From: Flavobacterium sp. N502536 | Lineage (GTDB): Bacteria > Bacteroidota > Bacteroidia > Flavobacteriales > Flavobacteriaceae | Reading direction: 5' to 3' | Length of the DNA: 64,000 bases | NCBI RefSeq assembly: GCF_025947345.1 | Contig: NZ_CP110011.1 | Coordinates: 1,612,001-1,676,000, forward strand | Notes under the pieces: model-generated | Told to the model about the DNA's origin: nothing | Seen by the model: the letters and a program-made list of their open reading frames with translations, nothing else | Databases searched by the model: none | Made by a program: the position numbers and the translations under genes | Part shown: positions 27,003-35,352 of the stretch, in pieces | Layout: the number at the start of each line of letters is the position of its first letter | How positions within the stretch are numbered: the first letter of the stretch is position 1

Positions 27003-27033
27003 AACCCGACAGGTTTCAAAAACCTGTCGGGTT
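27003..27033. repeat. palindrome AACCCGACAGGTTT (14-bp stem)
   Basis: AACCCGACAGGTTT (27003-27016) pairs perfectly with AAACCTGTCGGGTT (27020-27033). The same hairpin recurs at 50298-50330 between hemD and hemE. It may terminate the upstream gene, but the copy inside the heme operon suggests it is a dispersed element. Confidence 0.88.
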
Positions 27034-27052
27034 CGTTGTTTTTGGGGTATAA

Positions 27053-27088
27053 AAAAACCTAACAGCATTTTAAATCTGTTAGGTTTTT
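27053..27088. terminator. bidirectional terminator
   Basis: AAAAACCTAACAG pairs with CTGTTAGGTTTTT over a 10-base loop, between the secreted repeat protein and the converging trhO gene. Confidence 0.85.
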
Positions 27089-27108
27089 ATTTTATAACAA
27101 TCCAGAAC

Positions 27109-28467
27109 TTACTCCAGAATCTTATATATTTTATCTGACAATCTAATTCTGAAAGGAACCTCAAAAGTAACCTGATCACCAATTGTAGCTGTTGAAGTTT
27201 CAGCTCCATTCACAATCAATTTCTCTAAAACCAATTCCTGATTACCAGTCGTTGGTCCGGAAATTAAGATTTTGTCGCCACTGTTTAACTCTTGATTTTC
27301 AATTGTAAATTGTCCCACCTGAGCTTTTACATAATAATGCTCTGCTTTTCCAAGAAGTACTTTTTTGACTTTTACTTTCTGACGGATATCAGCTGGTTTC
27401 TCGGCTGCAGCCAAAGCAGTATTAGGCAAATCGCCCGAATGCTTGAATTTTAAATTTTCTGATTTTCCTTTTCTGAAAACCTTGTTTCCAACTTGTTTTC
27501 CGGTTCTTAAACGAACCTGATCTACTAAAGGCATGTGAATCACTTCCAGACATTCTGTCGAACAGCAGTTTTCCATTGCCGTTTTACATTCATCACACTG
27601 AATAAATAATAAATGACACCCGTCATTTTCACAATTGGTATGATTGTCACAAGGTTTTCCACATTGGTGACATTGCGAAATGATATCTTCTGTTATTCTT
27701 TCACCCAGACGGTTATCAAACACAAAGTTTTTCCCAATGAATTTGCTTTCTAAACCTTCGGCCTCAATCTGTTTGGCGTAGTTGATGATACCACCTTCCA
27801 GTTGAAAAACGTTTTTGAAACCCTGGTGTTTGAAGTAAGCACTTGCTTTCTCGCATCGGATTCCTCCGGTACAATACATGACAAGATTTTTATCTTCTTT
27901 ATGATTTTGTAGCTGTTCGTTGATGATTGGCAAACTCTCTCTAAAAGTTTCAACATCTGGAGTAATGGCATTTTTAAAGTGCCCTACTTCACTTTCGTAG
28001 TGATTTCTAAAATCGACCACAATAGTATCCGGGTCGTCTAAAATCTCGTTGAATTCTTTGGCTTTCAGGTGAACGCCTATATTGGTTACATCAAAAGTTT
28101 CGTCGTTTAAACCATCAGCGACAATTTTATGACGAACTTTAATGGTTAGTTTTAAAAAGGAGTGATCGTCATGCTCTACAGCTTCATTCAATCGTATGCC
28201 TTTCATAAAATCGTAGACCTCCAGAGTTGCTCTAAAAGCCTCCAAATTTTCGGCAGGAATACTCATTTGAGCATTAATACCTTCGTTAGCAACATAAATT
28301 CGGCCTAAAGCATCAAGCTTGTTCCAGGCAATAAATAAATCGTCGCGAAATTTTTTGGGATCTTCAATTTTGGCATACGCATAGAAAGACAACGTTAGTC
28401 GTTGTTTACCGGCATCATCGATCATGATGGCTCTTTCTTCTGCGCTCAAAGTGTTATACAGTTGCAT
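27109..28467 (-). CDS. trhO: tRNA uridine(34) hydroxylase TrhO with extra C-terminal domain
   Basis: The 452-residue enzyme belongs to the YceA/TrhO rhodanese family that hydroxylates U34 of certain tRNAs using O2. It has an N-terminal acylphosphatase-like domain (about 1-125), a rhodanese domain (about 135-240) with catalytic C199 in YCTGGIRC, and a cysteine-rich zinc-like segment (266-306). TrhO is usually about 320-350 residues. Here residues about 364-452 add a beta-rich domain (GDKILISGPTTGNQ, DQVTFEVPFRIRLSDKIYKI) that resembles the C-terminal domain of U32 family proteins such as TrhP. It ends at a convergent terminator. Confidence 0.93.
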   Translation of the reverse strand: MQLYNTLSAEERAIMIDDAGKQRLTLSFYAYAKIEDPKKFRDDLFIAWNKLDALGRIYVANEGINAQMSIPAENLEAFRATLEVYDFMKGIRLNEAVEHDDHSFLKLTIKVRHKIVADGLNDETFDVTNIGVHLKAKEFNEILDDPDTIVVDFRNHYESEVGHFKNAITPDVETFRESLPIINEQLQNHKEDKNLVMYCTGGIRCEKASAYFKHQGFKNVFQLEGGIINYAKQIEAEGLESKFIGKNFVFDNRLGERITEDIISQCHQCGKPCDNHTNCENDGCHLLFIQCDECKTAMENCCSTECLEVIHMPLVDQVRLRTGKQVGNKVFRKGKSENLKFKHSGDLPNTALAAAEKPADIRQKVKVKKVLLGKAEHYYVKAQVGQFTIENQELNSGDKILISGPTTGNQELVLEKLIVNGAETSTATIGDQVTFEVPFRIRLSDKIYKILE

Positions 28468-28517
28468 GCTATAAACAGTTTTAAGTTAAGAATATATGTG
28501 ATTTTTAAAATCTGGTG

Positions 28518-28525
28518 CAAAAGTA
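28518..28525 (-). promoter_or_regulatory. -7 promoter element of trhO
   Basis: Read on the minus strand this is TACTTTTG (TAnnTTTG), 50 bases upstream of the trhO ATG. Confidence 0.5.
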
Positions 28526-28620
28526 CCATTTATTTTTAGATTAAAAATGCTATTAACATTTCATCTCATTTTTTTTTTGTGAGGAGGAAGTCCTGTGTTT
28601 ATAATGGTATTTGTGGTTTT

Positions 28621-28747
28621 GGCACAAAGGTACTGAGGCTCTATAAAAACAAAAAAGCACTATTTTCATAGTGCTTTTTTATATAACCTTTGTGCCTTTG
28701 CACCTAAAACCCTTAGAGCCTCAGCGTCTCAAAACCTTAGTACCTTA
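28621..28747. repeat. nested word-type inverted repeat around a terminator
   Basis: GGCACAAAGGTACTGAGGCTCT (28621-28642) is matched by CCTTTGTGCC (28686-28695), then AGAGCCTCAG and CCTTAGTACC words (to about 28747). The layout is like 9981-10144, with a terminator hairpin nested inside the arms. Confidence 0.78.
28651..28680. terminator. intrinsic terminator
   Basis: AAAAAAGCACTAT-tttc-ATAGTGCTTTTTT is a perfect 13-bp stem with T-runs both ways. On the minus strand it follows brxA. Confidence 0.9.
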
Positions 28748-28752
28748 AAGAA

Positions 28753-29163
28753 TTAACAGAACTCCTCAAAAGCATCTTTCAAATTCTCAGCGATCAATTC
28801 AGCTGGACGTCCTTCGATGTGGTGACGCTCTAACATGTGAACCAATTCTCCGTTTTTGAACAAAGCCATAGATGGCGATGATGGAGGAAAAGGAAACATA
28901 TGTTGTCTTGCAGCATCCACCGCTTCTTTGTCAACACCTGCGAAAACTGTAATTAAGTGATCTGGTTTTTTAGCTCCTTCTAAACTCATTTTAGCTCCCG
29001 GACGTGCATTTCTTGCAGCGCAACCGCAAACAGAGTTTACGACAACTAAAGTGGTACCTTCAGCTTTGATAGCATTATCTACAGCGTCAGCACTATGTAA
29101 ATCTTGAAAACCAGCAGCTGTTAATTCAGCTTGCATCGGTTTTACCATTTCTTCTGGATACAT
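28753..29163 (-). CDS. bacilliredoxin BrxA/BrxB (YphP/YqiW family)
   Basis: The 136-residue thioredoxin-fold protein starts MYPEEMVKPMQAELTAAGF and has the family CxC active site in VVVNSVCGCAARNARPG (about residues 45-55). Bacilliredoxins remove bacillithiol from S-bacillithiolated proteins in Firmicutes and some Bacteroidota; whether this organism makes bacillithiol is not shown here. The length is exactly that of the family. The gene stands alone with a -7 element and a terminator. Confidence 0.93.
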   Translation of the reverse strand: MYPEEMVKPMQAELTAAGFQDLHSADAVDNAIKAEGTTLVVVNSVCGCAARNARPGAKMSLEGAKKPDHLITVFAGVDKEAVDAARQHMFPFPPSSPSMALFKNGELVHMLERHHIEGRPAELIAENLKDAFEEFC

Positions 29164-29194
29164 ATTTTTTATTTTTAAGTTTTACTTTTGAACT

Positions 29195-29202
29195 GCAAAG
29201 TT
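29195..29202 (-). promoter_or_regulatory. -7 promoter element of the bacilliredoxin gene
   Basis: On the minus strand this reads TAACTTTG, 32 bases upstream of the ATG. Confidence 0.55.
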
Positions 29203-29260
29203 ACAAAGTTTACTCGCAACTACTTAAATTCAGGTATAAAGTTTTGTTATAGTTCGATTG

Positions 29261-30058
29261 TTATTTACTAAACTTTTTTTGGTAAGGGTAAGTCTCATAG
29301 ATCGTATTGTCTTCATTGAGAGAAAAACCTTTAGTAGCATCCTCTCTGGCAACTCCCACCAAAGCCATAACTTCTTCTTTGGGTTTACCCTGTTTCAGCC
29401 AGCAGATCGCTTTATAATACTTCGCATCTGAAAATTCAGGATAAATTTTAATCGCTTTATCAAAAATGGCAATTGCTTCGTCCCATTTTTTCAATTCGTA
29501 GCGTGCAATTCCCTGATAAAAGTAAGCTGTTGGATGTTCTAATTGCTGTCTGTTTTTATAAATATCATTTACATAATCGTCAAACAGCTTTTCGGCTTTA
29601 TCGTATTCATTCAATTGCAAATAACAAAGCCCTATATAAAAACTATAGGTATGATCCATGACATAACTGTTTCCGTAAAGTTTAATGCATTCTTCAAAAT
29701 CAACAATCGCACTTTTATACGTTTTCGCAAAAATACATTTTATAAAAGCCCGGTACGGAAGCCATTCTTGTTTATTATAACGAACAGCTTTATCCAGAAA
29801 AGGCATTCCGACTTCGTATTTCTTGCATTTAAAATACGGCATTGCTTTTTGTTGCCACAGATAAGCTATTGTGCTATCTTTTTTTAGACCTTCGTCGATG
29901 CAATTTTGCCATTCTGACATTTGAAAAGTATAATTGTACTTATAGGCACAACTGTCTAAGTATTTGACCTGAATAGCATCATGTGCTTTGTTTGTGGATA
30001 CTTGCGCGTAAGAAATAATCGAAAAAAAGAAACTGAATCCTAAAATAATGTTTTTCAA
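29261..30058 (-). CDS. exported tetratricopeptide-repeat protein
   Basis: The 265-residue protein has a signal peptide (MKNIILGFSFFFSIISYAQ) and several TPR units, clearest at AYFYQGIARYELKKWDEAIAIF and YYKAICWLKQGKPKEE, so it is a periplasmic or surface-facing scaffold for protein contacts. The start codon is TTG, three bases after the stop of the lycopene cyclase; no ATG gives the signal peptide, so TTG is accepted. It is probably translated with crtY. The partner is unknown. Confidence 0.85.
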   Translation of the reverse strand: MKNIILGFSFFFSIISYAQVSTNKAHDAIQVKYLDSCAYKYNYTFQMSEWQNCIDEGLKKDSTIAYLWQQKAMPYFKCKKYEVGMPFLDKAVRYNKQEWLPYRAFIKCIFAKTYKSAIVDFEECIKLYGNSYVMDHTYSFYIGLCYLQLNEYDKAEKLFDDYVNDIYKNRQQLEHPTAYFYQGIARYELKKWDEAIAIFDKAIKIYPEFSDAKYYKAICWLKQGKPKEEVMALVGVAREDATKGFSLNEDNTIYETYPYQKKFSK

Positions 30059-30061
30059 AGG

Positions 30062-31249
30062 TTATTGGTTTAAGTTGAATTTATTTGGAAGAAAAATCAC
30101 TCTAAATAACGCTTTTATAAACGGCATTTTGGGACACTTTAAAATAACTTTAACATCCTCTAACAAGGTGGTTTCTTCGTCTAAGAATTTAAAAATCAAA
30201 GGGGGACTTCCTTTTTTAAATAAGGACGAAAAAATACGGCTCCCCAATTCATTATGGCGATAAAGAATATCCAAAAGCAATAAATCGTAAAACCAGAATC
30301 TGCTTTTTTTATGAAATGCACTCATTTTGAGCGACGTTGAAGAACTCAGAAAGGCCACTAATTCAGCTGATTTTTTATCCGAATTTCTAAAAGTATAACC
30401 CGTGCTTGCTTTCGTCCAGCCCCCGGCAGTTCCAATATTCAAAACGCGTTTGGTATTTTTCTTCCAAAACGGATAGGCGGTCATGGAAATACTCCCCTGC
30501 TCTTTATCCAGAATTTGGTAGGAATAAACTCCTAACTTCTCCAGGTAAATCTGAATCTCATTTTCGTATTCTTCCTTAGAAAGCAAATACTCCGAAAACA
30601 AGGTATATTCTACCAGGGCTTCGGTTTTTGAAACCGGCAAAACATACATAAAACGTGTGTTGTGTTTTTGTTCAACCGAAAAATCCATAAAAGTAGCTTG
30701 CTCCGGATTGAAGACTTCTTTTTCAGATTTCACAAACCAGCCTGTAAAATGCTGCTGTAAAACAGGATACTTCGTTTGACTTAATGCAAATGATGAAGTG
30801 TAAATACTATTGAACAGCTGATTACAGGTGTACCTGTTTTCTTCTGTTCCAATAAAAACATGAGTTTCAAGCTCGTTGATATTGGTTACTTTTTCGTTTA
30901 AAAAAGTAACATTGGAATGTTTTGCAAGTTCGTCAAAAACAAAATTGTAAAAGTCTAGTCCCCGAATTTGGCTGTATTGATAAGGGTTCAGATTGAAATC
31001 ACGTTTAAAATTTCCGTCGGCAAACAAAGCAGAGTCCCATTTTTTGGCAACAATCGGATTCCAGATCGTTTTATGATCGGCCCAAAAACACCAGGTTCGG
31101 TCATTTGTTTTTTTCGCATCCTGATCCAATACTAAAATTGATTTGTCTGAGAAGTTCCCCGACAATGCCATTTTGTAAACGGTCATCAAAGCCGCTAAAC
31201 CTGTTCCGGTAAAAATGTAGTCGAAGTGTTTAATTTGCGAAGAATTCAT
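30062..31249 (-). CDS. crtY: lycopene beta-cyclase (CrtY family)
   Basis: The roughly 395-residue flavoprotein starts MNSSQIKHFDYIFTGTGLAAL, with an FAD-binding Rossmann loop (GTGLAA), and has the cyclase signature NDRTWCFW. FPFWKKNTKRVLNIGTAGGWTKASTGYTF is the conserved C-terminal block. It cyclises lycopene to beta-carotene on the way to zeaxanthin-type pigments. The open frame extends two codons to a TTG, but the ATG at 31249 is preferred. No other carotenoid gene is next to it. A thioredoxin-like gene precedes it and a TPR gene follows. Confidence 0.93.
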   Translation of the reverse strand: MNSSQIKHFDYIFTGTGLAALMTVYKMALSGNFSDKSILVLDQDAKKTNDRTWCFWADHKTIWNPIVAKKWDSALFADGNFKRDFNLNPYQYSQIRGLDFYNFVFDELAKHSNVTFLNEKVTNINELETHVFIGTEENRYTCNQLFNSIYTSSFALSQTKYPVLQQHFTGWFVKSEKEVFNPEQATFMDFSVEQKHNTRFMYVLPVSKTEALVEYTLFSEYLLSKEEYENEIQIYLEKLGVYSYQILDKEQGSISMTAYPFWKKNTKRVLNIGTAGGWTKASTGYTFRNSDKKSAELVAFLSSSTSLKMSAFHKKSRFWFYDLLLLDILYRHNELGSRIFSSLFKKGSPPLIFKFLDEETTLLEDVKVILKCPKMPFIKALFRVIFLPNKFNLNQ

Positions 31250-31267
31250 TTTCAAAAATAAGAAATT

Positions 31268-31732
31268 TTATTCTTGCAGCTTTTCTAAAATCACTTTAAA
31301 ATCGGTAGGATTAAGGTAATTACTGTACTGCAGAACGATCTCATTCTTCTCATTCAAAACACATAAAACCGGATATACAATCTGTTCCTTTAGTGTCCCG
31401 AGCTGCAAAGCCAGTTCATGAACACCAACCTTGTTACCCGTAGGTTTGTATTTAAAAACCTGATTATTAAAACTAATGTCTCGTTTTTCTTCGGCATTAA
31501 AATCGATGAAATAGAAATCGGAATTGAGTTTATCGATGATTTCCTGATTCTTGAAGGTTGTCGATTTCATTCTTTGGCAATACTGGCACCAATCGGTATG
31601 AATAAAAACAATGATTTTCCGTTTTTGAATTTGCTGCAAACGATCTACTTCCTCAAAAGTACTTCCCTTCAGCTGGCAAAATCCTGTTGAAGTGATTCCG
31701 AAGAAGAAAATAAGTAAAAACAGCTTTTTCAT
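31268..31732 (-). CDS. exported thioredoxin-fold protein
   Basis: The protein is about 154 residues from MKKLFLLIFFFGITSTGFCQ, a signal peptide. It has a WCQYCQRM active site of the CxxC type and the thioredoxin-like flank VFIHTDWCQYC. The frame extends seven codons further to a GTG at 31753, but that part falls within an intergenic inverted repeat, so the ATG at 31732 is chosen. It is probably a periplasmic disulfide reductase or isomerase. It follows the TonB receptor, which has a CxxC in its plug, so a link through thiol chemistry is possible. Confidence 0.88.
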   Translation of the reverse strand: MKKLFLLIFFFGITSTGFCQLKGSTFEEVDRLQQIQKRKIIVFIHTDWCQYCQRMKSTTFKNQEIIDKLNSDFYFIDFNAEEKRDISFNNQVFKYKPTGNKVGVHELALQLGTLKEQIVYPVLCVLNEKNEIVLQYSNYLNPTDFKVILEKLQE

Positions 31733-31733
31733 T

Positions 31734-31847
31734 GTTTTGTTTTTTTTTGCCACAGATTATAAAGGATTTCTCTTTTGCCACGAATTAAATTGTAAATCTT
31801 TGTCTAAAAAAGTGATAATTCGTGAATTCGTGGCAAAAAAACAAAAC
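31734..31847. repeat. inverted repeat with TTTTTTGCCAC / GTGGCAAAAAA arms
   Basis: TTTTGTTTTTTTTTGCCAC at the left pairs with GTGGCAAAAAAACAAAAC (31830-31847). Inside, GCCACGAATT and AATTCGTGGC also pair. It fills most of the gap between the TonB receptor and the thioredoxin-like gene. Confidence 0.8.
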
Positions 31848-31900
31848 TACTAACCTTTTTCCTCTGCGATCCCAATAGCTTATTGGGAGTAATCATAAAT

Positions 31901-34162
31901 TTACCTAAAAGTATATCGCAATCCCAAAAAGCCACGAATCGTTTGATTTTGCCCGTAAACATAAGTGGTATCAAAAGTCAAACCATACGGATTGTCTGGT
32001 GTAACCAGTACTTTACCCGCCGAATCGTACTGCACATTTTTATCAAACGGATCATTGGTTCTCGAAATCAAAAACGGATTATTCTGCTTTGGAGTAAAGT
32101 TCAATAGGTTTTTCACTCCTCCGTAAAGCTCGAAATTCTTCCAGCCCGAATAACTAAATTGTATGTTTTGAATGCTGTACCATGGCGAGTTTGGATTTCT
32201 CGGATCGTATTCGTTCAATAAAGGCAATTTCATTGGGCTGTAAACATTTCCAGTATAATCCAGTAATAAATTCCAGGGTTCAATTTTATAGGATACGCTC
32301 CAGGTTCCGGTAAATCTTTCGGTTAAAAAAGGTCTTTGCGAAATTCCGTCCTGAACATTTTTATTGTCTAAAACAGTCGCTCCGAGAATAAACTTTAAAC
32401 TATTGGTGAAGTTAACATCGACATTCGTACTGATTCCCTGACTGATAGCATAACCATCAATATTATCGTAAATGATTTTATTGGGATCGGTTTCATAATC
32501 TGAAATGATTTTATTGCTGAAGCGGGTATAAAAAGCGGTTGTTTCAATTCCGATAAAAACACCGCTGTCAAAGTTTATTTTTTGAATATAATTCAAATTT
32601 ACGTTGACCGATTTCTCCGGTTTTAAATCATTCTGAAGCACAACATCGCGTGATCCTGTCAGGGCTGCATGATCTTCTGTAAACAAATTTACAACCCTAA
32701 ATCCGGTTCCGGCATTTAATCGGAAGATGGTATTATCATTTGCTTTAAAACGATAGGCGAATCTGGGCGTAAAGATAGAACCATGAATGGAATTATAATC
32801 GTATCGCGCTCCCAGTAAAACCTGACTCTTTGGAGAAAACGTGATCTCATCCTGAACAAAAATCCCCGGTAACCAAGTACTTTCGGCTTCTTTTGTTGCC
32901 GGTGTATTGTCGTTGTAATACGAATATCGGGTCGCAATTCCGGCAAGGAAATCATTTGCTCCTATTTTTTTATCCCAGGTTAATTGCAGGAAACCTATTT
33001 TTTGATTCGCAATATACGAGGTCGTTCCATAGCGGCTGTCCTGATAATGCACGTTTCCGGAGAACGAAAGCATCAGTTTCTCTTCAAAAGGCAATTGATA
33101 ACTTCCTATTAATTCTCCTCTTTTGGTATAAATACTTTCACCGTAAATTTCATCACCTCCACGGTATTTTTTCTCCCAACGAACGTCGCCACCCCAGCGA
33201 TCTTCATACATACCACGTGCTGCGATGGTAAAAAGACGATTGTTATTGCGATGAAAACTCCACTTATTAAATACCGAAATCCTTTTAGAAAGTGTCACAT
33301 CTGTAAAATTATCTTTGTCTTTATCGATAACCTGATCGTAATTGAAATAATTAACCCCTAAAAGTGAAGTCGCTTTTTTTCCGGCATTAAACTTCATTCC
33401 TAAATCAAGATTGTTTTCAAAATAGGTAGTGGTGAAATAATCGGCAGAAAAAACCGGAGCATTCGTTGGGTTTTTAGTAATAATATTGATTAGCCCTCCA
33501 ACAGCCTCACTTCCGTAAAGAGAAGAAGCCGGACCTTTTACAATTTCTATTCTTTCTACCAGAGAATTCGGAATTCCGGACAAACCATAAACTGTCGAAA
33601 GACTGCTGACTATGGGCATCCCGTCGATTAAAACCAAAGTATACGGCCCTTCCAAACCGTTGATATGGATGTCACCGGTATTACAAACTCCGCAATTCAG
33701 CTGTGGTCTGACTCCGTTTATATTCTGAAGTGCTTCATAAATGCTGGGTGTTGGATTCTTCTTAAAAAAAACAGGCGAATAAACCTCAACGGGAACGGCA
33801 CTTTCGAGACGTTTTACCGCTTTTAAGGTTCCCGAAACAACCACTTCGTTCAATTGATTGTCTGTATCGTCCAATTCGAAATCATAGGATGGAGCAACAT
33901 CCTTCATAACGTCAATCTTCTTTTTTAAGGTCTGAAAACCTACCAGCGAAACTTGAAGCGTATAATTTCCAACCGGCACTTTTTCGAAGTTGTAATGTCC
34001 CAAACTATCCGTAACCGTTCTGTATTTTGTTCCTACTAAATGCACATTTGCCAACTGTACCTGATGGCCGTCAGCGGAGATAATCCCGGAAACAGAATTG
34101 GTTTCTTGGGCAAATGAAAACTGTAAACAAAACAAAAGCAGTATTAAAAATAGTTTTTTCAT
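31901..34162 (-). CDS. TonB-dependent outer membrane receptor
   Basis: The protein is 753 residues from MKKLFLILLLFCLQFSFAQ, a signal peptide; a TTG eight codons earlier is less likely. A carboxypeptidase-regulatory-like domain (about 22-100) precedes the plug, which includes GLEGPYTLVLIDGMPIV and VERIEIVKGPASSLYGSEAVGGLINIITK. The beta barrel runs to the C-terminal GFLGLRYTFR. The plug contains C157-x-x-C160 in NCGVCNTG. The substrate is not known. The genes around it suggest a metal or metal complex, and a palindrome-like site similar to the Nramp operator lies just upstream. Confidence 0.93.
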   Translation of the reverse strand: MKKLFLILLLFCLQFSFAQETNSVSGIISADGHQVQLANVHLVGTKYRTVTDSLGHYNFEKVPVGNYTLQVSLVGFQTLKKKIDVMKDVAPSYDFELDDTDNQLNEVVVSGTLKAVKRLESAVPVEVYSPVFFKKNPTPSIYEALQNINGVRPQLNCGVCNTGDIHINGLEGPYTLVLIDGMPIVSSLSTVYGLSGIPNSLVERIEIVKGPASSLYGSEAVGGLINIITKNPTNAPVFSADYFTTTYFENNLDLGMKFNAGKKATSLLGVNYFNYDQVIDKDKDNFTDVTLSKRISVFNKWSFHRNNNRLFTIAARGMYEDRWGGDVRWEKKYRGGDEIYGESIYTKRGELIGSYQLPFEEKLMLSFSGNVHYQDSRYGTTSYIANQKIGFLQLTWDKKIGANDFLAGIATRYSYYNDNTPATKEAESTWLPGIFVQDEITFSPKSQVLLGARYDYNSIHGSIFTPRFAYRFKANDNTIFRLNAGTGFRVVNLFTEDHAALTGSRDVVLQNDLKPEKSVNVNLNYIQKINFDSGVFIGIETTAFYTRFSNKIISDYETDPNKIIYDNIDGYAISQGISTNVDVNFTNSLKFILGATVLDNKNVQDGISQRPFLTERFTGTWSVSYKIEPWNLLLDYTGNVYSPMKLPLLNEYDPRNPNSPWYSIQNIQFSYSGWKNFELYGGVKNLLNFTPKQNNPFLISRTNDPFDKNVQYDSAGKVLVTPDNPYGLTFDTTYVYGQNQTIRGFLGLRYTFR

Positions 34163-34177
34163 TATTATAAAATTAAA

Positions 34178-34193
34178 TTTAGACAAAACTAAA
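34178..34193 (-). promoter_or_regulatory. MntR-like operator candidate upstream of the TonB receptor
   Basis: TTTAGACAAAACTAAA matches the palindrome upstream of the Nramp gene (TTTAGAC-nn-GTCTAAA) at 12 of 14 arm positions. It lies 16 bases upstream of the receptor ATG. Regulation by the MntR-like protein is inferred. Confidence 0.4.
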
Positions 34194-34428
34194 AATTAAA
34201 TTTGACAAATAGTGTTTCTAAAGTCAAAAACTTCAAAACAGACTTCAATTCAATGTTTTATGGGGATTTTACTGACATTGAAACGGAATTAGTCCTCTTC
34301 CTTTTTAAAGCAGATTAATCAAATTTTGTTCTTGCAAACGGAGACAGCTTCTATAGCTTCATGTAAGATGAAATGCCTTTTGACAAGCTATACTAACGCT
34401 GCCTCTATGTGTTTACTAAAAAATTATT

Positions 34429-35340
34429 TCAGACAAATGATTCGTCAATGAGTTCTTTATTGATCGAAGCCCCTGCGAAAGATCCTGAAGAAACAGCCAT
34501 CGCAACAGATCTTGCCTGAATATGGCAATCGCCACTGGCAAAAACTCCAGGAACTGTGGTTTTTTGAAATGCATCTACTTTCAGCAGCCCTTGTTCGGTC
34601 AATTCGCAGCCTAAAGATTTCGGTAGCGGACAATGTTGTTCGAAAGGCAACTTAAAGTAAACCGCTTTCACTTCAATTTTGGATTGATTTTTAAAACCAA
34701 TATGCTGAATATATCCATTTTCCTGCTCTACAGCCACAATTTCATCTTCTATAATTTGAATTTTATGTTCTTGTAAAATTCGGGATTGTTCTAAAGTAAA
34801 GATTGATTTTCCGTTCGTCAGTATTCTTAAATCAGTGGTCCAGTTCGAGATGAGTTTTGCATATTCAAAGCCCATATCGCCATTGGCAATGATCGCTGTT
34901 TTTTCTTTTTTAACTTCATAGCCATGACAGTACGGACAATGTAAAATCGAAATTCCCCAACAGTCCGCAAAACCATCAATTTTAGGCAGAAGGTCTCTTA
35001 TTCCCGTGGCGAATAATACCTTTTCGGAAGTAAACACTTTTCCGGATTCTGTTTTGATCTCAAATCCGTTTTCCGTTTGAATTGCGCTAATTGCCAATCC
35101 GTTATAAAACTGAACGGTATCGTAAAAGTCTACCTGTACCTTGGCTTTCGCCGAAATAACTGCGGGTTTCTCCCCATCGTGTGTTATAAAATTATGCGAA
35201 TGTGGTGTTTGTCGGTTACAAGGCAAACCACTATCTATCACCAAAACCTGTCGTAAAGAACGTCCCAGACTCATGGCTGCCGAAAGCCCGCTATAACTAC
35301 CTCCAATAATTATAACCTCATAATTCGTGTTGTGTATCAT
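34429..35340 (-). CDS. NAD(P)/FAD oxidoreductase, thioredoxin-reductase-like
   Basis: The 303-residue flavoprotein has an N-terminal FAD loop (IIGGSYSGLSAAMSLGRSL), a redox pair in HCPYCHGYEV (about residues 141-144), and a C-terminal GVFASGDCH FAD-binding motif. CPYCHGYE is unlike the CATC of true thioredoxin reductase and is found in dithiol oxidases such as HlmI and GliT and in similar bacterial proteins. It sits 12 bases after the YciC-type GTPase on the minus strand, so it is probably part of the merC-yciC operon. Its substrate is unknown, and a thiol role in zinc limitation is inference. Confidence 0.9.
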   Translation of the reverse strand: MIHNTNYEVIIIGGSYSGLSAAMSLGRSLRQVLVIDSGLPCNRQTPHSHNFITHDGEKPAVISAKAKVQVDFYDTVQFYNGLAISAIQTENGFEIKTESGKVFTSEKVLFATGIRDLLPKIDGFADCWGISILHCPYCHGYEVKKEKTAIIANGDMGFEYAKLISNWTTDLRILTNGKSIFTLEQSRILQEHKIQIIEDEIVAVEQENGYIQHIGFKNQSKIEVKAVYFKLPFEQHCPLPKSLGCELTEQGLLKVDAFQKTTVPGVFASGDCHIQARSVAMAVSSGSFAGASINKELIDESFV

Positions 35341-35352
35341 GATTTAGTATTT

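Noticed and set aside
31733..31753. GTG start seven codons upstream for the thioredoxin-like protein
   Set aside because: These codons are part of an intergenic inverted repeat, and the ATG at 31732 begins a proper signal peptide.
31798..31812. Third MntR-like site (TTTGTCTAAAA) near the thioredoxin-like gene
   Set aside because: Only one half of the palindrome is present, and it lies inside a different inverted repeat.
34163..34186. TTG start for the TonB receptor
   Set aside because: It would add eight residues before a normal signal peptide that starts with ATG at 34162.
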